Assembly: GCA_023101725.1 (NCBI GenBank)
Contig: JALJCO010010184.1
Span: 62,001-126,000 of the forward strand
Length of the DNA: 64,000 nt
From: Atherinomorus stipes
Taxonomy: Eukaryota; Chordata; Actinopteri; Atheriniformes; Atherinidae
Direction of reading: 5' to 3'
A program made the position numbers and the translations under genes. Below are positions 21,801 to 33,596 of the stretch, piece by piece; the first letter of the stretch is position 1, and every line of letters starts with the position of its first letter. Under the pieces are notes generated by a model. The model was given only the letters and a program-made list of their open reading frames with translations. It did no database searches and had not been told where the DNA came from.

Positions 21801-24800
21801 ACTCACCGGTGAAATTTCTGCATCACTTTGAATCCTTCAGAGGATATTACGTTCACTCGCCCTTCGGTGTTCGTACACTATAGTAGCGGAGACGGAGCAG
21901 TCACTTTAGAAGGCAAAACTCCTTGATTTTCGCCGATTCTTTAATGCCTGCCGCACACGACAGCTTTCTGCTGAGCTAAAAGTCATTGGAGGCCGATTGC
22001 TCAGCAGATCGTCGCCTGATTTCTAGTGATTTTTCTGCCTCACAAGGATCTTTTTGTTATAGACTGAATTGTGTTCTTGTATTTAAGTTTAATCTATTTT
22101 GTCGTTTTATTAAGTAAATCGTATGCAACATACTGTCATAGTATAATCATACCAGTTGGTGGTGGTAGTGCACTTTGAGTTCACCAGTCACCATTAAACG
22201 GGAAAGAAGAAGAAGTCATGTGAGAAAAATGAATGAAACTTGAACAGAGACGATTTCTGGATGAATGTTTCTGAAATCGAATGAACGAACGAAAACATCA
22301 TATAAGCAGGTCTAGTCTGGCCGTATTTCCACCAATTTATCCTGGAAAATGTAACGAACTACGTCCGTGCGAGCTGCCATCTTGAAATCATGTGATCTGC
22401 GGGCGCATTTTGATTGGTCGCTAGATCTTCTGCCCCCAACAGAGCTCGAGTTGAGCGCACATGGTGAGTTTTTCGCCTCACGAGGCAAAAAATATCAAAA
22501 CGTGTTTGATTTTCATCTCAAGGCCTCGTGAGGCAGAAAACTCATCAAAAATCAGGCGACACGGAGACGATCTGCAGAGCAAACGGCCTGGAATGATTTT
22601 TAGCCCAGCAGAAAGCTCTCATGTGCGTCAGGCATGAGTGGAGTGAAAAACAAACGAGTACTATTGTCCCGTGAGTCCAGATTTAGCTTTCCTTAGTTAT
22701 CAGGGTGTTTTACACACTTTTCAGGGCCGCACGTTCACGATGCACGCTTCTACTACTATGTCAAGCACTTTGTGTTGCTTTTTAATGGTATGAAAAGTGC
22801 TTTATAAATAAAGCTTGATTTGATTTGATTTGATTCTGTAGTACCGCTGAGACGATCAGGTGCTACCCAGACAACAACAAAAACACAATTTGCGAAACTC
22901 TGAACTCACAGGACAATAGTACTCATTCGTTCGTTCATTCTACTTAAAGGTGCATTGCTTGAGTTTAAATGTGAACGACTATCTTTTCTTTCCTCCACGT
23001 GCTCTAACAGCTGCTGATGTGTAGAATGAGCTGATCTTTCTTCACTGCGGTGTCTCTGATACTGTTTCTGCTCATGTGAAAAACTCGGGTACAAAACCTC
23101 TAGGGGCGCTTGTGGGGGAGACGAGCTGCGCGTTCTCGTTCGTCTGGCTGCATCGGTGTCGTGTATTCCACCACCGCAGGTCCGCGCATGTTGAGACGAC
23201 ACTGCTGCTGCTAAAAGATGGAGAGCAGGAGCCTCTCAGACCCCAGCTCAGACTCCAGGAAGACAAAGAGGAAAAGTTTGGTCTGGTGAGACGAAGAGAA
23301 CCAAACTGGAGTCTGACCGGTCCCCACGGCAGGGGGGCGTTTTTTGGCACAACACCAGCACCGTAAGACGGGAGTGAACAACCGAGCAGCTTTTTTTCTT
23401 TCTTTTTTTAATTGGAGGGAGCTCCGATCCAGTCTGGGAATAAAACGGACCCACAGTTGCTTTCTTCTCACTAACAAGGTAAATGTGATGTATGACGGAA
23501 ATAAGGATGCAGAATATTGCAATGCTAAGTCTTTAGCATGTAAATGTAGCACTATGACAGACATAAGACTGTTCCCGGGGAAGAGATACACTCTAGACAC
23601 TTGTTAAATTTAGTTGATGTGGTAATTTTATAAGGTAATCGTGGTCTCAGCCTGTGAATTTAGATATTTGAACAAGCCAGCGTTAGCCTGTTGTTAGCGT
23701 TAGCATACAGTCCGTCAGTTTACTCAACGATCAAACCGTAAACAACTTGCAGATTTATAACTTTATTACTTCAGCAGACATCGTGTCTCTAACTCTGGGC
23801 TCAGACTGAGTGTAATGTGGGTTAAAGGAGAGACCAACGCAGTTGAAGCAGCTCATGCGTGAGCTCGACATTAGTGTCACTTCCACTTGTTGCCAGAGGG
23901 GGCGAACATCTGGAAACAAGCTGGAACTTGCTCTGTACTGCTTTAAAGTATTGATGAAATCAAGGAGTTTTACTGCAGATAATGTCTTATAGAGAGGCTG
24001 CCTGGTCGCTGCCATTTTACTGGATGTAAAACGAAGGGCAACTCAATGTAATATCTTCCGAAGGACTCAAAGTGATGCAGAAACTTTACTGGTGAGTAAA
24101 TGCACGTATAAACTCTTAGAAATAAGGTCCAGGTTGAAAAAAAAGAAAGTTTTCCTTTAAAGTTAATTAAGTCTACCTAAAAGCTGCTTTGTTGATCCTA
24201 GTGTTTGAAATCTCTTCCTTGTAAAGATCTACTCTGAGAAAACATCCGTATGCAGCTGTGTTTCTCTACAACTAGGAAGTGCCAAAGTCACAAGCAATCA
24301 AAATGCATACAAAAGAGGCTTCGGACAAACCAAAATAGGACTTACAAACTCAGGCTCATGCTTGTCCAGGGGTAGAGGCGAGTAGTCCAGAGGAGAGCCC
24401 ATGGAGCGCTGCTTACCCTTCTGCTTCTTCTTCTCTTTATGCACTGCAATGATTTTTTTTACTGTTCACAATGTCTTTGGGATGGATTGGCACTTTAGCT
24501 GGCTGCAGCTCTCCTGCCATCTCCGGACTGATGGTGTCCTCATGCTCTCGCGACTCACGATCTGCATCAAGATGACATAAAACATTGTTAATGTCTATTC
24601 CATTTTAAAAATCTCTTACCAAGTGATGGCATCACAGTTGTGTGCAGCAGGCCACTGAAGGCATCTTCATGAGTATGCTATATAGAGGGTAATTACATCT
24701 TTTTTTAAATCAGTATCATATAAAAATAATACTTAAAACACAGGAATGTAACTTATCTCATAGCATTTATCAACAGAAAGGTGTTAAATTTGCAAAATCT

Positions 24801-27800
24801 AACAGAAAATCATTCATCAAATCTGCATTTCAGTCATTTGGGTTGTTGTGTGCAACACCAGGTGCATTTGAACAGAAGAAGAAGGCAGTTTTGACCAAAA
24901 GGTGATAAACCAATACAGCTATAACAACAGATAGAAGCTATCCTTTCTATCTCAACAACACTGGGCAAAAAAAGACACGAAATATGCCCCGAATCTTTAT
25001 TATATAAGAGTGAGACACGTTGACCTTAAAGCAGAGACACTTTAGAGCAGACAGACTTCATTAGATTGGGAAAAGTGCATCATTCGCTGCATGGCCGCCC
25101 AGACTCGTCTGGGAAAAATGTGTTCACATATTATCTGGACTGCAGACTGCGACCAGGACCGAGGCCCCTGGGTGCAGTAACGTTACAGCGACGTGTCCTA
25201 CATTAAGCCGATTGAAATGCCAAGCTGAGGAAAATCTAGTTGCTCTCTGAACGGATATAAACGCTTGTGCTCATTTGTGTCACATTTTATGCACTTCCTA
25301 GATGTAATTTCAGCTCCCCCAGGGGGCACTGTGGTCTCAGGGATCTGAAGGGCTGGCCTGATAGCATATTTACAGGTTCAGGTCCTTTATCCTTAACCAG
25401 CCCCCCCCTTTTCCTATCTTTGGGGCTCAGCCTCTTAAGCCTGGACCCCCAGCCAGAGGTTCTTTGAGGCCACAGAAAGAAGCCCTCCACCCCCCAACCC
25501 CTTTGGCTTAGCTGTACCATAAGTACAGAGTTGTTGTGGGGACTTTGCCAGGTCCCAACTGGTTGTAGCGATGGTGCCAGTGGATGACCCTGGCTATATT
25601 TATCTGACAAGGAAACCCGCCTCGGAGCGCTGAGCCAGACGCTCTGAACCGGAGAGGAATGCTGGACTATAGGCCAACTGCTGTTCAACGACAAATCAAC
25701 TTCCATACATAGAGAACAGGTTGGAAAATATGATTTAACAAGCTGCCATAACTTTGCTCACAAGCCTGTTAGTGTGCTGCCACCGCGGAGAACTAAGCAC
25801 TGAGACGTAACAAGACCATGAGCTCCCAGAAACTGATGTTCAAAGAGCCTGACACAGCATGATCGTCTGGGAGACTTTGGGAGAGGAGGGAAGGGGTGGT
25901 GGGATGGGCGGAGAGGCTGGGGGGGCAGGTTGATTACCAGAATTGGGTCTTTGGCTTCTGCTCCGCACTGCTGTCTCTTTGAAATTAATCTCACAACTCA
26001 TGACTTGGCAGGCCTTGGTTTGTGTTTAGATATGTCCTTGTGTCTCCCCGCGCAGACTGCAAGGCTATTGCTCGCTATAAATAAATATTTCAAACAAGCA
26101 TTCCTATGTACACCATGCATGTGACCGCGGTGGAAAAACTCTTCATTTCTGTCGTACGGTCCAATAATCTCACAGGGCGTCTGATGAAAATACCACATAT
26201 TTGGCAATAAAATGCTCTTTTTATTTTTTTCTATGCATTCTTCTTTCATGTGCAACTAAGAAAAAACAACATGACACATTAATTACACTTACAAGTCAGT
26301 CACTTTAAGGTAAGTGTTGGTTTCCAGACAATATTGTAGAAAACAGAAGAATGTATTTAAAAGTTTATTTAGCTTTTACAGGATAAAGACCGCCGCCCGC
26401 AAAATCTCCAAATTGATTCTGATGTCGGCTCTTCAATTCTGCGACAAAACTCAGTTTTTCCGGGCGAAGGGTCCTAAGCATGTAAAGGAAGCTTAGAGGG
26501 TCTGGTTTAACTCCTGAAACTCAGCCAAGATGCTGGGTGGAAGCCAAGCAAGCCAACTCATGTGCAGGTTCTCCGAACCCAAAGCTGTGCTGTATCTCTC
26601 TCCCTCTTCTCCAGCTAAAGATTTCATTAGGGCGAGAAGAGCCAACCGGCCAAAGGAGGTGCACCTGATACGTCTGTTTAAAAATTAACATCTGTGCACA
26701 ATTATGCTTCATGAATATCCCAAGTTTCTTACTGGCAGAAGTCCAGGAATGAAAGATAAGCTGCCCCCTTCTTTGGGTTTTTCTCTCCACTGGATCTTTA
26801 AGGCAATAATTATACCATTTAGACAGCGAAAAAGCCAGGACAATCAATTATCCCACCTTTCACTGGATTTGCCAGCATTACAGCACGTTGGTTATGTCCT
26901 GCCTTTGGTTAAGTCAGTGTCTGCGCTGCATCTGAAATTACATCTTTACAAGATGTAAGAGAGCAGTGAATAGAGGTGCTGTTTAATCTCATCTGGGGGT
27001 AGGACAAGATAATTGTGGGGATAAATGAGCCTGAGGGCTTCAGCCACAGAAAGTAAACCATCCTCCGGCGTCACACTGCCTCTGCTGCTTAATATTTGAA
27101 AGCAAGGCGGCGGCCTGATAACCGAGCAGAGAGAGAGCAGAGAGAGAGGTGTGAAGTTGAGCCTGCAGGTTCTTTAAGTAGCAAAGGTTGGATATTCTGT
27201 TCTTCTTTAGTGGCCAAACAATGTTCAATTCAATCTCAAAACAAAGGTCTGCAGGTGTCTTTGTTCTTTGCTTACTTTCTGTTTAATTTATTCTCAAATT
27301 TGAGCCTTTATTGTTTGGAACCCGAAGCAGCTGCTCTCATTTTGAGGGTCCTCACCTGTTTCCTGATTTCTTTGTCATAGGCCGAAACGTTTCTACAGGA
27401 CATCCCAGGTAGATGGATGAAGTCGTAGGGGTGCTTTCTGACTGCATAGGTCCCCGTGAAAGGATAATCCTTTCATTACTTGTGAAATATCAATTCACAA
27501 GAAATTTTCCACTTTTTTCCAATTCCAATTTTCCATAGTTTTTTATGCAACCCAGTTAAACAACTCAGCAGACCAAAGCTGTCCCCAGAAGATCAGAGGG
27601 ATGCTCCCCTCCAGGGATGTCATGATTATTTACGTTCACAATTCATCGCGGAATAAAATGCCACGACGATTTAATCATAACGATTCCTCAATATTATCAC
27701 TTTACATCAAAGTTCTTGTCTGAACATTGCACACTAAAAACTCCTGGGTCAAACTGCTGGGTTAAATGTCTGCGTTATTTCAACCCAGACATTTGGGTTG

Positions 27801-30800
27801 TTGGGTTGTTGACCCTTCAGGGTCAAATATTCAACCCGAAAGTTGGGTAAAAAAATAAGCCAATTTTCTGGGTTGGTCCCTTTTTAACCCAGCAGGAGTT
27901 TGTGTCCCAACGAAGGAGGATAAAGTGGATTTTGGTGGATTCTGTTCACCACTGTGATAAAGTACCTACACGCCCAGAATCTGCTCCTCTGACCAAGATG
28001 ATGCCAAATTTAGATTTTGAACACCGCATGAGCGATAACCTTGTTGTTTCACTCAAAAGAAATTGAGTTAATTCAATCTCTTTGCATTAACGCATCAATT
28101 TTGACATCTAATTAAAATTCAATGACCTGTGAGGAGTGTTCATGTGATTTTACACAGTTATGGTGTTTGGGAATTAAAATATAATAATCATGATAATCGT
28201 AAAATCGTGATTTCTTTGACAATAATCGTACCAAGAAAATCTGTAATCGTGACATCTCGATTCCCTCAGAGCATCCACCATCTAGTCACTGCATAGGGTT
28301 TCCTTTGTATTGCATGATTAAAGATTGACCCTAATTCCTACATTGGAGTAAAACCTGCAACTCGCTGATGGATGACAGAGGAGGAGATGTTCAACTTAAC
28401 TTTCTACCCTTGGTTCTGGGAAACAGGTGTGATGTTGGATTTTCAACACACTATCACTGCAAAGCCATTGTTGCACTGACTGATCTTATAAATGCAGGTA
28501 AGGGGTCATAAATGCATCACCTATGTCTGACGAACATCAAAGAAAGGTCCTGAAGTAATACTGAATAGATGTGAAGGGATCAAATGTCTATTTTGTAACT
28601 TTGCAGCATGAACAACCTGATGACTTCCTTCATATGTCAATAAAGTTCAGGAAATGGTGAACGTCTTATGGACATTTGGGGATGTCCTTTGATTTCTGGG
28701 ATTAATTTGTCACACCCTAAGAACAGATTAGTTGAATTTGACCAATCTGATTACTATGTGTCGGACCAATCTTTTTGTTGTTTTAACCAAATGATTGGTT
28801 AAATTAACCAAGATTTTCAACCAGTATTTTGGTCAAAGTGCACTTTGACCAAAATACTGGTCTTACCAATCTTACCAAAAGATGGGTCGGACACATAACT
28901 ACCAACCAGATTGGTTGAATTGGTTGAATTCAACCAATCTATTCTTAGAGTGCAGTTCCAGATACAGTAAGTTGAGTAACAAGATTAGCATCAGCCACTG
29001 TAACTTTGACTGTAACCAAAACATCATAAGACATGACATGTTGTCATAACTGATTAAAGAGATAAAGAAACAACAGCTCACAATAATCAAATAAAAGGAT
29101 CTCTATTGTTAAGAAAACAAACTATTGTTGACACTGTAGCTAAACTGTTAGCAGGTTAAGCTCACGTTTGTTAGTTTAGCAGTTGAGCTAAATATTAGTT
29201 TTAACTTTTCGTGGTAAAATTACAAGTGCAGCATAATGTTTATATTTAAGTGACATCATTTTAAAAGCCAAAGGAATTTTGTTCGGGAAAAGTTCCCATA
29301 GCTGTTCTTTGAATGGAGAACAAGGGGAAGGAGAAATGTTTATGCTTGGAAATATTCTGTAGCTGTAGATAAAATAGTCTTCTCTTATTCTCAAGAATCA
29401 TAGCTTAAAGGAATAGTGCAATAGTGAAAAGGCCAATAACAACAGGCAAACATAGCCATTTCCTTTAAGATGAAATGGTTTTGATCCAGAAAGTCAGTTG
29501 TGTATGTCCCCTGCACAGGACATGACAACAGTACAGCACATTTGTGAGAAGGATTAAGGGCCTGATGACTGAAAAGGGCCCACGTCCAAACCAGCCGGAA
29601 AAAAATCTGGGGAAAGAAAGACTTTATGCAATGTTTTTGTCCAGGAATGTGCTTTGCCACCAGACGTGCATGTCCTGTTGTCAGCGGATTTTCAGTTGTT
29701 CAGCCTTGTGCGCTCTCAATCAGCTTCTGAATATGCAGGAAATAACTCTTCCCGCGGTATTGTGCGCACAGAATATGTTCATTGCAATCAAAAAGTTTCC
29801 TGCTTTTCTGAATGCACGGTATAAATAGCAACAAGAACAATTCAAGGATCATAAATTGCAAAACAGGACTTATGAGAGGATGCAAAGGCTTTCCAAGAGG
29901 GAAATGCAGCTATAGGTAAGCAAACCGTCTGACCTGTTTACAGCTTCCGCCACACAAAGAAACGCTCAGTTTCAGTTTGCAAGCATGAGAGGAGCAAATG
30001 ATCAGACTGAGGCGCACGGCTGCTCTACTGTACAAGGCTTATTTTGGTCTGAGGTCCCATCCCATATTTGGGTTTGGGTTTTCAACAAGCCACACGCATG
30101 GATGCAATGTCTTTTTGGGTCACCATCACCACAGCACAATTGCTGGGTGTGACGAACTCCGAACTCCCTCCTGGTGGCAAAAGCGGCTATTTTGGCGAGA
30201 GTCGAGGGCTTCTGGGTTCCAGAGATGATCTTCAGGCAGAGTAAAAACAAGGTCATAGTGGCTTTCAGGTTAAGTCAGGGGAAACACTTGTGTTTTTATA
30301 GTTTCAAAATATTCTTGCACACAGGAAAATGTCTCTAATGCAATGTGTACAATCTAAGCAACATCCTTAAGTCCAAAGTTACATTTCTAAATCTCCTGAT
30401 CATAATTAAGAATCATCATTCATCATTTAGGGGGAATGGTAATTTAATGACCTTGAAAGCTTTGCTCTGGCATTCCAGAGAAGTCACTGGAGTCTTCATT
30501 GTTTTCCTAAATCCCCAGAAACTCGAGCCTGTCTGTCCTGCTTGCGAATGGAAATTTTCTGAAAAAGTCCTCTCTAGTAACAAAGAGATGATCTGGTTCT
30601 TTCTTGCAGCCATGCTGGAGTGTAACCAGGTGTTGGGGGTTGACATTACAGCCCACAGGTCGGGTCAAACACATGTGACATCATTTTAAAACCCTGTGCT
30701 ATAGTGAGTGTTGATTTCTTCTGCAGCTGTTGCCACCAGCAGGCTAGGTGTCAGTGACCAGTAAGCTGTACAAATACCACTGTAAAGTTTTACAGGGAGA

Positions 30801-33540
30801 AATCAAGCAAGTGTGCCAAAGAGGTTATTTGCTTGCCAGAAACAGCCCCAGTGCTTGTCAACCATCCCAGTGATCCCAATTCAAAAGATGCTGTAAAATA
30901 GCATCAGCTTTACATCCAAGCCTTCGCTCCACATTTTCCACAAATTGCAAGTTTTCTCTTTTCTCTTAAAGTCAGCATGTGATGAGAAAATGACCTTTTT
31001 TCTGCTAAACACCTGCAGCAGATCGCTCGCAACTCGTGCTACGTTGTCATGCAAGGCGACGTGGCAAACCCTCCGAGTTCTGGCACTGGTTGCCATTAGT
31101 AGACGTGCACCGTCAGAGACAATCTGCTTGCCTCAGTCTCTCCGCTACGACCTAACAACCAGCTGCACCAGTGATGATGTGAGCATTGAAAAGCAGATGG
31201 GAATGCTCAGAGCTGAAGAGTTCTCTGCAAGTAAGTGATGACATTCTGAATGGTGATTAGACATGATAAGGCCGGAGTGGGACCGCGGCGCGCATGCAAA
31301 GTTACCGTGCGAATATGAAACATCAGAGGCCTGCAGTTACTTAAACTACAGATGGTTGTAAATGTAACTGACGTTGCCATGTGACATGAGAAAAACCACA
31401 CACTAAAAAGTCCTGGGTCAAGCTGCTGGGTTAAAAAGGGACCAACTAATTTCTGGGTTATTTCAACCCAGACATCAGGGTTGTTGCCTCAACTTCTGGG
31501 TTAAAATTACCCAACATTGTAGTCAATATAACCCAACTTCTGGGTTAAAATAACCCAACATTGTAGTCAATATAACCCAACTTCTGGGGAAGATATTCAA
31601 CCCAAAAGTTGGGTCAAAAAATAACCCCATTTTCTGGATGGTCGCCTTTAAACCAAGCAGTGGGTGAAAAATAACCCATTATAGGTTATGTTTGACCCCA
31701 GAGTTTTTAGTGTGCACCATCGCTGTGGCTGAGACGGGCCGCATTAAAACTGCATCCACACACATGCAAAGTGCTGAGACAAACATAAAGTATTAAAGTT
31801 GTCAGCGAGGGCGGCGGGTTTCTGGTTGCTTCGTCTATTATCCGGAGAGGAGAGGAGCATTCTGGATGTGGAACCACTCCTAAATCATCTTTTGTTTCTT
31901 GGCAAAGAGCAATCTGTTAAAACATAAGGCCCTTTGAGAAGCCTGAGGGATGAAAGGATGAGAGGCCTGCTGCCATGAAGTCATATCTCTTGGCAAGCGT
32001 TCTCAGCCTGATTCAATCGCAGAGTGCCCCTGAAGCACATACCACCACCTGCGCCTTACAAGCAAATCCTGGGATCACGGTGCAGGAGGAAAGCATGAAT
32101 TAATGTGCTGGCCAGAGGTGAGCAAGGCAGAGGGGGGGGGGGGATCCATCCCTCCATTGTCGACTGTCCCAGTCAGTATTTAGCAGGCTGCAGACATCTA
32201 GCTCCTCGCCTTGGGTTGGGCATCGACAATGGAGCCTCGAGTATCGATGGGAACTGGGACTAACTCTCTGATTCTCCCAGAATCGTTCAAATTCTCAAAT
32301 TTTCGATGCCCAGTCCGCCGAACACCATAGAATCCGCCAGATGTGGAACCTTTGGGAGTACCGAGTTTCTGGTACACCTGATTACGCTGACGCACACGGC
32401 ACAACTCAGCGATATTTAGCGAGTTCTCAGACCCTCTGATAACTTTCTTTTAATAAAACCTCTAGTCTAGAGACACTTTCTGGTCTTATTGGAGACTTTT
32501 GAGACCGACGTGAAAGGACGTTTCGTTTACTGCGCGCTGTCACGGCCCCTCCCCCGTCTCATAGCACACACTATAGAGGCTGCAGGAAGCGTCGGACACC
32601 GCAGATGTTCACCTCCGCTCCATCAACCAGACTGAAAATAAAATCAAAACCAACACTGATCAGGTGTTAATTCCTCTTTGAGAAGAATGTGGACAGAAAC
32701 ATTTAATCTAAAATACTGTAACATGTAGTAGACTCTTAATAAGAAAACAACCAGGTTAACAGTTAAAGTTCTTAAAATGGTGAACTTTAACCAGGTCTAT
32801 TCAGATTTTGCCAGGGATAATTTTTCTCTCTTTTTCTACATTTTTCTTTTTTTTTTTTTTGTTAAAATGCAATTAAATGCCTCTGGTAAGGACAGAAATA
32901 GAGCTGCAGTTTACTGTATCAATGTCCATGTCATTTGATTTAGTTGTCCACAAAAAAAACTTAACTTTTTTTTATTTTTACCCGCCCCTTAAAAGAACAC
33001 CCTAAAAAATGCTGGGTTATTTCAGCAACCCAACTGCTGGGTTATTAAATGTGTAACCCATTTTGGGTTAATGGGAAAAAATGTAAGATGCCACAGAAAA
33101 AATCTGTGATATTACAGTTTGTTTTTAACAGTGTACCGCTGGGTTGGTGCTATATTGACCCAACGGTTGGGTTACAAAATAACTCAGATTGAGTTATTTT
33201 TAACCCAACAGTTTTTAGTGTGAATCAGAATCATTTGGAACCAGAATAGAAAGAAGCGAATCCAATCGGAACCGGAATCGATGCCCAACCCTATGCTTGC
33301 GTTCGCTCAGCTGGCGGCTGCAGCCCCACCTGATCGGACATCAGAAGCTCACCTCACCGATTGGGGAGGGGGGCTACTGAGCAGGTCTGCAATGAATGCA
33401 CTGCAGCAGGCAGGGAAATATGCTCCCGTTCCCTCCAAGTTCCGACAAAGAAGTCAGCTTCTGGCCGAGGTGTCAGCACTGACAACACACAATACACACT
33501 CAGACACCCACACGGCCCCGCCCATGTATACGTGAGAGTG

Positions 33541-33596
<56 letters not shown>

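Larger units (their letters stand above)
21742..24156. mobile_element. 2.4-kb long-TIR DNA element in igfbp5 intron 2, TTAA target
   Basis: Left AGGATAACTTTC and right (reverse complement) AGGAAAACTTTC, flanked by TTAA (21738-21741, 24157-24160). Homology continues inward about 200 bp, for example TCAACCTGGACCTTATT, ACGTGCATTTACTCACC and TCTGCATCACTTTGA. The interior has a nested palindrome (21944-22635), a LINE tail (22740-22838) and short frames without known domains. No transposase recognised. Confidence 0.85.

Noticed and set aside
23072..23600. Overlapping frames on both strands within the intron-2 element
   Set aside because: No recognised domain; they lie inside the TTAA-flanked repeat and in an igfbp5 intron.
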